This document shows positions 47,484 through 60,373 of a DNA stretch of 64,000 nucleotides, in pieces; position 1 is the stretch's first letter; every line of letters begins with the position of its first letter. The notes under the pieces were generated by a model that ran no database searches, was not told where the DNA came from, and saw only the letters and a list, made by a program, of their open reading frames with translations. A program made the translations under genes and the position numbers. This DNA is from Lingula anatina (taxonomy: Eukaryota; Brachiopoda; Lingulata; Lingulida; Lingulidae). The stretch is from contig NW_019775935.1 in NCBI RefSeq assembly GCF_001039355.2, positions 683,570 through 747,569 on the forward strand, written 5' to 3'.

Positions 47484-50400
47484 ATGGGACGTCCTCAACG
47501 CAAAAAAGATAAAAAGAAACCGAAAAGAACTCACACAAAAGGTAAAGTGTTATGCCTTGACACAGACAGAAGCCTATAATTTAACTACCTGGTTTATAAA
47601 TTGTGAATTAGCATTCAAACGAGAACTTGAATAAATTTTTATCAGACTTCATTCAGCAATATGAGATACTGCTCAAGTTTAACGTCAACAGCACCTGGTG
47701 ACACCATCATTCCGCATCATCACTTTTATGATCGTGTGCGATTATCAAGACACACTTCTCTCTCTCTCTCTCTCTCGTACAAGCTTCCTGTCATAAGCCA
47801 TTAGTTTGAAACACCAGTACTTCATTTTACTTCTCGGATATCTTGATGTCACTATGAAAGTGTAATATACCAAAGAATTCAAAACTGGTACTGTGGTTAG
47901 GTTGGCTGTCTTCCTTTCACGTAGCTACTACGCCTGTTGGTGGACTAACTAGCTGTACATTCTGTGAGTTTTGATAAACTGCTGGTCTGTTGATGGGCCA
48001 ATTAGCTAATGATGTTTTGTTTCTAGCAAGCAGATCACAAGCAGTTCTAGACAGCAGAATCAGTCAGATAGCTGCTTTACCTGCTTTTTGGAAACTGTTA
48101 CCTGTGGTCTCTATTTTTGGCCGCCTCATATTTTGAATTTGTGGTTTGTTGTACAATAAATAGAATGTTGATTACCTAGGGTACTGTATTCCTTTTACAG
48201 GACCAAAACCAGATAAGGTAGAGTGTGAAAATGAGCTTCCAGAGGAGCCATCAGAAGTAACAAAGAAGGAGAATTCTTCATCAAAATATGGGATTGATCA
48301 GCTGCTTGACAAGGTATGATGAATATTTAAGTCAGTGACCATGTTATTCATATCAGTGTTTGGAATTTAGAAATGAAAATGTTCTTGTATCCATTACCTA
48401 ATATCTGTACACATGCCCTAACTCAGTCTGAAAGAGTTAATATAACTCTGAAATAAATTAATGAAATTGACAAGGATTGAAGAGACATTGCCTGTGTTCA
48501 GGGATATTAATATCTGTAATATTTAATAACGCAGTGAATTAAAAAAAAAACAAATATAATTTTTGGTTTGAATTATGCCAAAGCATGGTTTTTATTTCCC
48601 ATTTTATTAAAGAGTCATGCCTTTTTCAATTAGGCATGGCCTGGCAGTATGTTATTGACAAAACGTCATGTTTTTTGTTTTATTTTAGGCCCAAGAATGC
48701 ATAGATACCTTTAATTATGAACTTGCCCAGAAGTTTTGCCAGAGAGCCCTGGAGTTGGATCCAGACAATTTGAGAGTACTTGAGACTTCAGGAACACTCC
48801 TGTTGGAACTGGGGGATTCTGAAGGTGCAAAAAAAGTATCCTTTGCAGTCGTTGAAATTATATTGGTTAAGCAATAGCCAGTGATTTGTTATAATTTACA
48901 CCGTAGCCTCCAGATAAGCGGAAACTGGATGAGAATGTTTAAAATATTTTGCATATACTAACCAAAACTTCCAACGCAACACATACAATTTAGAAATATT
49001 TGGTGTACATAAAATGGGATATTGGTTTAGAGTCATGATACATCAACTATACCTGAAAAGCTCAGAAAATTGTTTTGATTTTGTCGTGTGGGCAGCTTGT
49101 TTCCCTTGATTGCACGATGTTTAGAATTTTGCCTATCCTCTCAGGTTCAGTAGAACTCTGACCAATCCTTCCAGAATTTGGTCAATAAATAGCTGTTGCG
49201 ATGGGCAACTTTAATATTCCTTTCCATTGTCCTGGGTCAACGTGTGACCATGCCGCGCCCAGGTCAAAATCAGCGAGAGCGAGCCGTTGGTATGTTCACT
49301 GGCGGAATGTCACAAAGATGTGTGTCAACCATATCATGTCTCTGGAGTTGGTATAATGAAACAGGAAGCACCAATGATTGTATTGTACTATTCCCCAGAT
49401 TTAAACACTATAGGACATCTTTGGGATATTCTGGTTCGCTGGGTGAGGTGGCGTGATCCAGATACGGCCATAGTCTTACAGTTGCGTTAAGCACTCCAGG
49501 AGAAATGGGACCTGATCACACAGGCTGAAATTTGGCAGTTGATCGACTCCATGCATCACGGAATCCAGGCTGTGTGTGACGCCAGAGGAGGTTATACAAG
49601 ATACTGACTTTGGTGATCCAGAATTGTGCCTTCAAGTGATGCAATGAATTTGAATCCAGGAATAATCAGTTCTTCATTCCTGACTCTGAAACGTTGTTTT
49701 TGATAGGAATCTTTGTTATGTATTGTTAAATTTAGTGTAAGCAAATGACATGTGTTGCAATAAACCCAAGTGTTGCGTTGGAAGTTTTGGTCAGTGTATT
49801 TATGTATGTAATTTTTTTTACAGTTTTATTTATTTCATTTTGTTATTATTACTATTCTGCTTCTTCTTCTTCTTCTTATTAATTGTGCAAAGAAGGGTAT
49901 ATATTCAGTTTGATTGTAGTATTTTTAAATAACACCTTAACAGCTGTTCCCAGTGCTTTGGAAGAGCAGTTGAGTTATCGCCAGACAAAGGCCATGCCAA
50001 GTACATGTATTTGGGTCAGTTGTTTGAAGGCGCAGAAGCTGTGCAGTGTTTTCAAAAGGGCATTGAGTTGATGACAAATGAGCTGCAACAGCAGCAGCAG
50101 AGAGAGGTGGGATAAATTGATTTTGGATTGTTTTCTATTCTTTACAGTATTTCATATATTCTTACTGAGCAAAACAATTTGCTTGTACTGGCTGCTGTCT
50201 TGCTTTATTTGCATAGTAATTAATTTTTCTGGGCATTTCCTTGTTCTTGATTTTAATCAAGTACTTTGAGGCAAATTGTTTCAGTGATAGAATAGTGATG
50301 CTTGAACTCAAAAAGAAAATTCCAATTTTATGGATATACACAGATTATTTTGATGTATTTAGAAACATATACATCCGCCTAACAAGTGTCTTTGCATGTC

Positions 50401-53400
50401 CATACTAGGCAGGGTTGCAATTAGTCTCTGTTACAAACTGAGAAACATTTCCTCATATTACTACCTCCTACCAAGTATTGATCCACGAGAGATATGTAAC
50501 CGAGATATATGTGCAGACCTAACTCACAAAGATTCTTCCTGTATCAGCATGGTTAGACGAAACCACCTAAGTCACTGCTTTTGTGTGCAGTTGTCTTTTT
50601 GATAATAGATGAATATTTATACTGTATTCACCGACTTGATTTCTTTGCACCTACACATATGGCATTTTACACATGGTGTCATAATTGCTTTGTGTGTGTG
50701 TGTGTGTGTGTGTATGTGTGTGTGTGTGTGTGTTTGTGAATGTATTGGGAGGGGGTGGGGACCACAAAAGTGGTTTCTCATATATCTCCTTCACCCAAGC
50801 ACCTATGAACACCCTTTCAATGCCACTTTAATGCCACACCATCGAGTACTGCAAATCTATGCCAGTGATTATTCTTGAAAGGCTTAGTTCAAGTTTTGTT
50901 TTTATGAAGGCAAAAAATACCTTTGTTTAATGGAACATTGTAATCAGGGGTTCATAACTCAATAACAAATGTTGACCTGCATGCCAATTTTCCTGATGAA
51001 ATCTTGTTAATGACAGGATAAAAGTTGTGACCAATACAGACTGCTGTCTCACTGTAAAAAAAAAAAGGAAAAAGAAGAAGTTTAATGCTCAGAGCAACTA
51101 TTTTTGCTTACAATAGCACTAAAACTGTTTACAAGCCTACCTGTTATCAGAATGTGTATCAGGCAACCCTTCTAAACATGGCCAGTTGAAATTTTGGAAG
51201 AGGCATGGTTTGAATGGAAACAAAGTAGCATTTTATTGGAACATTACTACCTGTTGGTCTTGCTTTGCAATGTTACAAGGCTCTTAAGACTTTGTTTTAT
51301 ATTTTGAGAATTTCAGGGGGTACATGTAAGTAGCAAATCAGGGGTTATCCGTAATGATTGTGATGTTAGTGGAGTTTAGCAAGCTCTGCTGTTAGATGTA
51401 TTATAACGGGCTATGATCTACACTCTTATTATATGTAACCAAATTCCTGTTTCATGTAGGTGTCTGCAGCATTCTCTGGTTCTGGGGATGAAATGGTATC
51501 AAGTAAAGATATCTCCACAGCCTATTGTTCTATAGCTGAAATATATATGACTGATTGCTGGTGAGTAATAGCACTTTATGCCTGTCAGACAATAATAATT
51601 ATAATGATATATATTTATTGCAACTTGTAACAATAACATTGTACAATGTATGGGTTTGGTTAAAATCTGATAATTCCTGGCTTTTTGCAATTCATGTCTG
51701 GTCTTTATGGATCTGTTCAATCTTAAATCTTTCTCACTTCCTTGGGGAGCATACAGCCCAAGCAGGGGCATATGTGGTGCTTGGAATTATCATTCACAAC
51801 TACCATCCATTCTCTACATGTTGAATACTAAGTGCAGAGACAGCAGGTACCACAGAATTGAACCCTGCACCAGAGGCTTTCACTCAAACAGTTAAGCTTT
51901 CTATCCAGACAGTAGAATTGACAACTTTTGAATGCAATTCCCCTTGAACCTACATTGTTGTTGTTGTTGTCAGCTGAAAGTTTAGAAAATGGAAAAGATA
52001 TACTTCTGTACTTCTAATGTGAATTGTAATCTTTTTATTTGATCTCTCTCATATGATAGATTTGAATGAAGTTAGTTTAGATACTTTATTTCAACAGAAA
52101 GCGTGTAATAAGTGATTATAATTTTTGTCTTGCTCCCTGTCTTAGTTTCACTAGCCTGCATCTTAGCAGTGCTTTAAGAAAATTTCAATTCTCGTCAGAA
52201 ATTCATCCATATGCATATGTAAAGGCCATAATGCGATTAAAAACTGGTGAATTTCACCAGTGATGCTAAAAATTAAACTTGGTGCTGAAAAATAAGACAG
52301 TGGATCATTATTTTTCAACAGATTTGGATAAGGTATGCCCTGGTGTTTGAGGAAAAATAAATGAAATTTCAATATTTTTTTTCTGTGCCATTTAATTGTT
52401 TAGTACACTTACTTGTCTTTAAACAAAAATTATGATAAACAATTTCTATTAAATAGTTTTGAGGAGGCTGCTGAAGAAAAATGCAGGACCAATATAGAGA
52501 AAGCCATATCTTCAGATGATACCAATGCAGAAGCTTATCAGCTTATGGCCAGTTTTTTCCTTTCTAAAGAGGATAGGGAGGTAGGTTTCAGTAGTCTCTT
52601 TTACAGTCTATGACATTATTCTCCATTTCACTTTTATAATAATCACATCTTGTTACATAAAATTTGATTTAATAAAATATTTCTGTTTTGGTTACTGGCA
52701 CTGACTGATAAAATCGAACTGTTTCTGTCCTGTTGTTGGACTTCCTGATCAGACCTTAATGGGAATTGACCAACATTTTAATACTTTTTTGATTTATTAC
52801 AGGAAGCACGTAAGATGATAGAAAAGAGTGTCTCTTTGTGGCTACCGAAGATGAAAGGAATGGAAAATGAAACATTACTGCAAGATCCCGCAGAGGTGTG
52901 TGCAATCCAATCTGTGCCATATCTATATCATAAAAAATGTACGAGTGGGAACAAGTAAAGACCCATAGAAGATGGATGGATGGATAGTTGTCCACCCAAG
53001 TAGTCCAGCTTTTATAACAATTAAGTGAAATGTGGTAAAAGCCCAGCTTTTATAACAATTAAGTGAAATGTGGTAAAAGCCTCCAGAAAGTGGTTTATTT
53101 GCTGTCTAACTTCACAGAAATGGAAAGTGATTTATCCATGATTAAACCAAGGAAAACTGGGTGTCAATTGTAGGGAAAATTAAAGTAAAGTAATGTGTGT
53201 AATAACTAGAAAATATTTTAAGAATGGTTAAACACTTTGTTGTTTTTGTAGTTTATAACAATTTTGTAATATTTAAAAAGTATGAATGGACTATGTTATA
53301 TAGCGTTACTATTAATTTTTTGACAGGTTGCCCCAATTAACTATTCAGCAAGAATCAATGCGTCACAAATACTGATAGAAACAGAAAGTTATGATGTAAG

Positions 53401-55599
53401 TGTGAGAAAACTAGCTCAAAAGTTGGCTTAATTCTGTGACTACCAAAGAAATGTAACATTATGAATAGAACAGACCATTGTTCTCCTAGACTGTAGATTT
53501 ACAGTCAGAGATACATAATATCAATAGACAACTACTAAATAGGAAAAAACTAGTAGTCAGGTAATTTGCTATCTCAAAATTTGATTAATTTGCAGCTTGC
53601 AAGCGAAATACTAGAGGGGCTTTTAGATGAGGATGAAGATGTGATACAGGTGTGTATGTACAGGGCAATTGTTGAATCAAGCCAAACTTTTTGACAAAAA
53701 AGGAATAGAAAATTTTAAAACTAGAGCAGAAAGGGTTGTAGGTTGAACCAAGTTTTGCGTATTTTACTTTACAATGGATATCTAGGCACAAGAAGAAACT
53801 TCGGCATACTGTGCACATGAATAGAATGAACTGGTTGTAAACCAAATGATGTGTCTTGATTTCAGGTGTGGTATTTACTTGGCTGGTTGAATTACCTGCA
53901 GGGAGAGGACTATAAAGGGAATGCCAGGTATTACCTGGATAAGGCAGACAAGGTCAGTCAACTCACAGGAATACATAGCCTTGATCCTTATGTACAGGCA
54001 CAATTATTTGAATCCCCTTCATTAGGACACACTGTAATAGCAAAAAAATTCATTTAAGCATCCATAACAGTTTATTCTAACAGGTATCTCACCCCTACCT
54101 TTCGTGTCCCTTTTCTTTGTGTGGCAACTGGTATCTTTTGTTAATCCAGTATTTGAGAAATCGCCTTTGAGTTTAAGTTTAGAAGTCTGAACCATCTGGA
54201 TTGCTTCAATGTATTCTCCCCAGGATGACACTATCACCAGTAGAACAAGAATCATTCCTCACAAAAGTGAAATTTTGATTTATGTCAGTGATGCACACAC
54301 TTTGTGTAATATTTGCAAAATTCGGACTTGCCTTGGAATAACCCAGATATACACAGTGGAGTTGTTTGCTGTCCTGTCTGACATATTATTCAATTACTAA
54401 TATCATGTAGCTTATTTGGGTGAAAATTGAACAAAACTTGAAATTATTTTGACATGGAGGATGTATTTCTATAGATAGTTATATTCATGTTACATTAAAA
54501 TTTGCTCTTCAGTTATCGAAAAAGGTTTCCTGTAGTGACAAGCCAATGCTGTCTCACATTCAAGAACTGTTACAAGAACTTGGTCCAGGTTAGTAAATTA
54601 CTAAATTATATAATTAGCCTAGATTATGGTCTAATGTCTGGGAATTCGAGATCTGATAAAGTATAATTTTGACCAATGATAGCATTACCTAACATTTGAT
54701 ATTGATCAGTGACACAATTGCGGATTTCTGATCAGTCAAAAAAAAAAAAAAAAAGAATACATCAATCAGAATTTTTTAATGCACCGTGACAACAGTATTG
54801 CAACTTTTGATGTTTTTTGGAGGACATTGCATTTAGGTTTAGGTGTTATATTATAAAAAACTTTACAGACTTTTTGGTTTGGTCAGTATGTCCATATGTT
54901 CATTCTGAATAAAAATTTGATGTATATGCCATGTCATTTTTCAAGTGAGAGGGTCCACATTCCTTTTGAAGATGCTGGCAACATGGGTGATACATATACA
55001 GTTTGAGTGTAAAAACCAACTTGATTGGATTGTTATTATAATTTGTTTGAATAATTCTTTCAAAAAATTTCTCCTGCATTTTCAGTTAGGGGCTGGGTGT
55101 CCAGGCCCAAAATTTGTATTATGACTATTTGTCACTCCTCCCTGTTTCCAAATTATAGGTTGTCTGTCCATATGTCAGCTTTAGCTGGATTGTTTTAGTG
55201 TATTAAAACATTTAATATAATTCAGGGGCAGATTAAGGCTGTCTTCTGGGTCTTCCAGAAGATGGTCAGAGTTTCAATTTTGCATTGGCGGGTATCTACA
55301 TTATTTTTTCTGTTGGAAGACAGTCAAAGATAGAGGGTGGATCAACAAAGAGAGTTTTGAAGTCTGTCAGAAAATATATCTTATAACTTATATATATATA
55401 TATATCTATATTTTTTTTTCTTTCTGGTCTCTTACACACCAAGGTTAGATGAATTTTATTTTGCATGCTTCCTTTCCTATACATTGATCATTATCTGCCT
55501 CTAGGTGAAGATGAAGATGAGGAAGAAGAAGGAGCTGAAATGGATGACTTTGAAAGTGATTCAGATGCTGAGGATGCTGTAGAATCAATGGAATCTTAG
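47484..55599 (+). CDS. Acl4-like TPR protein, probable assembly chaperone of ribosomal protein uL4
   Basis: Twelve exons give 389 residues: 47484-47541, 48201-48313, 48689-48835, 49954-50106, 51460-51560, 52457-52580, 52803-52895, 53327-53395, 53596-53649, 53866-53952, 54513-54588 and 55505-55599. The protein starts with a Lys/Arg-rich tail ([15 protein letters not shown]), has TPR-like helices ([75 protein letters not shown]), and ends in a highly acidic tail ([15 protein letters not shown]). This architecture matches the Acl4 family, which binds newly made uL4 (Rpl4) and delivers it to pre-60S ribosomes. The function is inferred from the family. In exon 4 the acceptor at 49951-49953 rather than 10 bp upstream keeps the frame and the TPR consensus. 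Confidence 0.88.
47757..47778. repeat. (CT)n microsatellite
   Basis: A short CT run in intron 1 of the Acl4-like gene. Confidence 0.85.
48956..49796 (+). mobile_element. Deleted Tc1-like DNA transposon
   Basis: The element has inverted termini: TACTAACCAAAACTTCC at the left, and at the right the reverse complement of CACTGACCAAAACTTCC. The match continues through AACGCAACAC, and both sides are flanked by TA (48954-48955 and 49797-49798). At 841 bp it is shorter than intact Tc1 elements (about 1.3-1.6 kb). It lies in intron 3 of the Acl4-like gene, in the same orientation. Confidence 0.9.
49250..49607 (+). pseudogene. Tc1-family transposase remnant
   Basis: Two pieces of a transposase remain. 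The N-terminal start [20 protein letters not shown] is from the helix-turn-helix domain. After a frame change, the C-terminal end contains [36 protein letters not shown] and [12 protein letters not shown]. The middle of the catalytic domain, with the first two acidic residues, is missing. The third catalytic position, normally Glu in SPDLNPIEHLWD, is Gly here. A stop interrupts the frame at 49488-49490. The copy cannot encode active transposase. Confidence 0.9.
50690..50738. repeat. (TG)n microsatellite
   Basis: A TG run broken by single substitutions in intron 4 of the Acl4-like gene. Confidence 0.92.
51730..51910 (-). mobile_element. Possible tRNA-derived SINE remnant
   Basis: On the minus strand, a segment reads CTGGATAGAAAGCTTAACTG, and some 30 bases on carries GGTTCAATTC (51855-51864), which fits the RNA polymerase III B-box GGTTCRANNC. 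The upstream part resembles a degraded A-box region. The remaining body, containing GGGCTGTATGCTCCCC, could be the SINE body. I could not delimit the ends or a target duplication, so this is tentative. Confidence 0.35.
53005..53080. repeat. Perfect tandem duplication, 2 x 38 bp
   Basis: The 38-bp unit beginning CCAGCTTTTATAACAATTAA occurs twice with no differences (53005-53042 and 53043-53080), in an intron of the Acl4-like gene. Identity of the copies suggests a recent event or an assembly effect. Confidence 0.95.
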
Positions 55600-58269
55600 C
55601 ATTAAGTGAAGAATTTCACTAGAACAAAACAAAATAACAGTCTCTGCAAGTAAAGCATACCAAGTTGTTTGGAAAATCGGTTTTAGATGCAAAAAAATCA
55701 AATTAGCATGTATCAGAGCATCATCATTTGCAGACAAGAAGCAAAGGAAATTAGATGACAGCCTTAAAAGATTCGATCAGAAACTAGTACATTATTTGCA
55801 TAATGATCAGTAAGATGTTATTGTAGCTATCCATTTATATCTCTACCTGTTGGTAGAGGGCAGTGAATAATAGCTGTTAATTTATGAAAGAGGACATTTG
55901 AAAAACCATGCTACGAGTGTAGCTAACATGGTTGGTTTCTTCATTCGTGACAAGAGGGAGTATTTTCAAGAAAAATGAAACTTTCGTGTATTATATATAA
56001 TTTAGGTTAACCACGACGTACTGTACTAAACAATGTGTATTTGCTTGTGGAGACTTGGTGACTTTTGATGGTATGACTCCTTAGTGTCATTGATCACTGG
56101 CATGGAAATTTGAAGAATTTGTCAATGAAGCTTACAAAACGAATACAAATTCCATGTGCCTCCCCTCCTTGTACTTGTGAAATGTTCGTCAAGTTTCCTA
56201 CCCACAAACCATAGAGGTGATTCACCTGCTTGCACAAACCAATCACAGTTAGTGAATACCAGGCTGATAGAAAGTCAGTATTACACTACGTTTCAAGGAA
56301 ACTGTCAACCAATTACTTAGCCCAAGATTGATCAGCCTTCCCTGTTTTATTCTGAGGGATTTAGAGACTGTAGGCGTATTGTGTCTGTGCTGCTTTTATG
56401 TGTTTAACTTCCATAGAGTTGAACAGATGCACGAATCTAGGTGAGGCTAGGACTAGGATCCAGTTTGAAGAGTCCTAGGGAACGTTCACTGTATTCTTGC
56501 AAATATAATCTTATTTTCATTTTTTTAAAAACTCTTTCTTACCTTTCTTTATTATGAAATCGTGACCCCTTCTAAAAATTACACAATTTCTCGTATTTAA
56601 ACCTAAGTGAAAACTGCAACAGAAGATAATTATTTCAAAGTTGGTCCATTTTTTTCAGTCGTAAAAAAATTTGCACAGACAACTTTGCGTGCACTGTTTA
56701 GTCAAAATGAAAAGTAAAATAAAACGAACAGTCCATTTGAAACGCCAGTGGTGTCGAGTATGTTTAAAGGTAAAACACGCAAAATTGAAGATTCACACAT
56801 GCATCTCAACAAATGCTAGGTCAACATTTGGTAAAGTGTAGATTCAATGACCCTTGATAGTCACTGATCACTGAAATGAGAAATCTGAAAAAGTTATTAA
56901 TGAAGCTAATAAATACAAATTTCTTGTGAGAAGGATACTCGAATTACGACCAACTCGTAATATCATACACGTGGTAGTGATAGTATTTTTTCTCGAAACT
57001 AAGAGCAGTTGGATTGTACAATTAAATTATCACAAAAGACAAAACAATGAAGTATTGAAGAGAACAATTAAAGACCGGAGAGTAAGTTCTTAAAGAATTA
57101 AAAGTAATTGATGATTTAAAGATTGATGATTGTGTGCGCTTTACTGAAACGGTCAATCGACAAGCGTTGCGTCCTAGCACGATACAAACCACAGCCTCGC
57201 CGTCCACATCGGCTCACTAGGTGCAAATTTCAGCATAGCAGGGGATTAGAAGCAACCATAAATTGTCTAGCCTTCTGCATTTAAAATCGAAACGCTTTTG
57301 TTGAAAGCCGACATGAACGTGATGTGAAACTATGCTTTCATACAGGTTGCCAGGCGTTTCTGTGTTTCGGTGTTAGAAAATTGAATTTTACTTCTTGTCG
57401 GCGGTTCACAGTTCTTGCCTCTTATTTCCCGTTTTAACAGTGTTGTACATTTATCATGTCAAAATGATTAAACCTGCCGTTCCATCGGGAAAAAACATGC
57501 AAAGATGTATAGTATTGATGTTCATCTACCCATATTCAATCAGTCAAGAAAGTCTACGGCAGAGAAATTCAGATCATACATGTATTGATCCTAAACTGTC
57601 ATGGATGATTTTGGATTAGGTTCGTAATAAGGATGCGAATGTTGAACTGCCTTTTATCTATACTCCCATTTGTAAGAAAATGGTAACTGAGTATTTTGCG
57701 GGAAAGATGTGGGTTGGCAAAGAGGGCAATCATTCATGTTTCTTCTCTTTTTTTTTACTTTGGGATAACTTAATAAATCGCATTTTTAGATTGTGAATAT
57801 GAACTGTAAGAGAATACTGGCATGGTATGAGGAATACAGGCTAGGAGCACATAATGAAAATATCCTTTTCTACCTTTTTGTGGATGCTGTGGTTAACGTG
57901 ACAATTGCTGAATAGGTGGGCACAAAAATAACCAAATATGTTTATATGTACATTTTCCTGATGAATGTGTGAGAATTTTTTTAGATAAATCCAAATCGTT
58001 GAATGAACATTGTCAAAACATTTCTCAAAAATGGACACACCTGCAACATTTGCATTATTGTAACTTGTCCCATTGTTTTCGTTATTCAATTTGATTGCTG
58101 TCAGAGAGAGTCCCCGCGGAGTTGGATCAATCTACATAGACCGATAGTTACATTGAAAATGAGCCCTAAGGGGGGATGGAGGTGGGAAATGTCACATGTC
58201 CTATTCTGATACCCAGCGTTTTTCACCTTGAAGTGTGTCTTGGGCCATAATACCCCTCCCCCCCAAAAA

Positions 58270-58356
58270 AAAATAAATAAATAAAAATAAATCAATCAAT
58301 AAAAAATAAATTAATAAAATAATTAATTAATTAATTAATTAATTAATTAATTAATA
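58270..58356. repeat. AT-rich simple repeat, (AAAT)n and (AATT)n
   Basis: An A-rich AAATA tract passes into about 35 bp of pure AATT repeat. Confidence 0.92.
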
Positions 58357-60072
58357 AGAGGTATGAATGGATACCCGGTACATCAGCGTTTTATGTATAA
58401 AGGACCTCTCAAGAAGCCCGTCTAGAAAGGGCGGAATGGTGGAGTAAACAGTATGAACGCGCCTCTGTATTTGGGACCCATCACACGTTTTTATTTAACC
58501 CCGGGGACTGGAAAACAAGATAGTATGAGTCGATAATGCATGAAAGGGATAAATCACTTGGCAATCAAGTCCAAAACAATAAGCTAGAAAGTGGCTTCAG
58601 TACCACCTTCAATGTTAAGCTTAATTGAGCGTGAAAAGCACCTGTACAAATTCTTATGTTAAAGGTCAGAGCAGAACCCTTTGACCGTCTGGCGGTCTCT
58701 TTAATGTATAAAATCAGGTGATTTATCTAATTGGGATCATTTTAAGTACAAGATTTCACTTGTTAATTCACTTTTTCTTCTTTCTATACTCAATTAAATT
58801 AGACCTGGGAAGTAATTTTTGCCACCTTGACCATAGGAACCGTGAAACAAACAGTTGTTACGTCGATGGGTCCTACATGTGTAAATATTACTAGTCTTTA
58901 ATTTTTGTGTTAATAACTTTCAAATGTCTATCCAGATCTAGTTATCTAGCTTTAATTTTAAGGAAAGGATTCTGATTTGCTGGCCATGATTAACATTTCA
59001 AAAACAACACATATCGCACGAGCTTTCAAGTAATACAGGGTCCAGCTCCCAATGATTTGCAAAGGAATGCTCGTCCTAGATTTTGACCCACCTACGTCTC
59101 GTTAATCCTTTTCCGTGTAAAGTTGTTGGAATGCGGACTCTTCGTTTAGTTCAACTGTTGCACGGAGCATCGGTTTCTTACACCGATCAGAGGGAGCAGA
59201 TAGGACTGCAGATGACAATGGCTATTACTATTAGAGGTCTTTAGTTGAAAAAAATTCAAACTGACTTATCAGATCGATTATTCAGTCCATTAGAAAAATA
59301 TAGAAACCTGCGTGGTTAATACAAAACACCTTGAAGATTAAAAAAAAAAGAGGAAAAGAAAGAGAAAGCACCTAAGCTGCATGAAGTTTTTGCTCACAAT
59401 TTTCTCGTAATTACAGTGTATGCTCCACCAGGCCCACAGAATGATTTTTTATTATATATTCACAGATATTTCTCTGTTTGATTCGGTGCACATTTCTATA
59501 TTGTCTATCGAGAATTTTGTACAGCCTATCTCTAGATCTGGTATTGAAAGATTCCAGTGTATAACTAATGCAGTGCATTTTACCTTAGACCTTTTTACTA
59601 TAGTGCGTGAGTTCTGCCTTTAGTTTGTGATGTCTTATTTTACGAGTTCTAGAAAAAAACAGGTTGATCATGTGGGCTTTAATTTTCATAGACATAAATA
59701 TGCAGTTTTGGGAATTTGACATGCCATTTCAGCTATTGATGCGGGAAAATGCATTTTCTTTATTGAATTAACATTACCAAACTCGTCTTCGCTTATGGTC
59801 TGTATTCTTATCATTAAGAATGAATAACCATGAAACGATGTCAATTCATTCTTCTACAGAATGATGAAACCTTTAGGAGTTCAAAGGTACCAAAAACGAA
59901 CCGTATATCTCGGTAAAACGCATTTCCATGTGGTTTTGGACATTTCGGTTGAACATTATTGGTGATGCATTCTTGTAATCATCCATACAGTGTTATCAGT
60001 ACCCTAAATTACCTCGTTACACATCAGCTAATTTGTAACGGGAAAAAAGTACATATTAGAAGTCGGTCTCCC

Positions 60073-60103
<31 letters not shown>

Positions 60104-60189
60104 ACGCTCCCACCTCAGCCTTCCCTCCTCTCTTGCTTTCTTCGCCATCAAAGGCATTTGAGGTGGTTGTGGGGGGGGGGGGGGGGGGG

Positions 60190-60373
60190 NNNNNNNNNNN
60201 NNNNNNNNNNNNNNNNNNNNNNNNNNNNNNNNNNNNNNNNNNNNNNNNNNNNNNNNNNNNNNNNNNNNNNNNNNNNNNNNNNNNNNNNNNNNNNNNNNNN
60301 NNNNNNNNNNNNNNNNNNNNNNNNNNNNNNNNNNNNNNNNNNNNNNNNNNNNNNNNNNNNNNNNNNNNNNNNN
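60190..60373. other. Assembly gap (184 N) bounded by poly-G
   Basis: All bases are N. A run of about 19 G precedes it and about 12 G follow, and a long poly-C followed by (CA)n lies at about 60071-60105. The missing sequence is probably a G-rich low-complexity tract that could not be sequenced. Open frames crossing the gap are artefacts. Confidence 0.95.

Noticed and set aside
49944-49953. Upstream acceptor for exon 4 of the Acl4-like gene
   Set aside because: It adds 10 bp and shifts the frame relative to exon 3; the acceptor at 49951-49953 keeps phase 0 and the TPR pattern.
59411-59480. Frame reading TVYAPPGPQNDFLLYIH, reminiscent of a LINE endonuclease fragment
   Set aside because: Too short, with no catalytic motif, tail or target duplication to support it.
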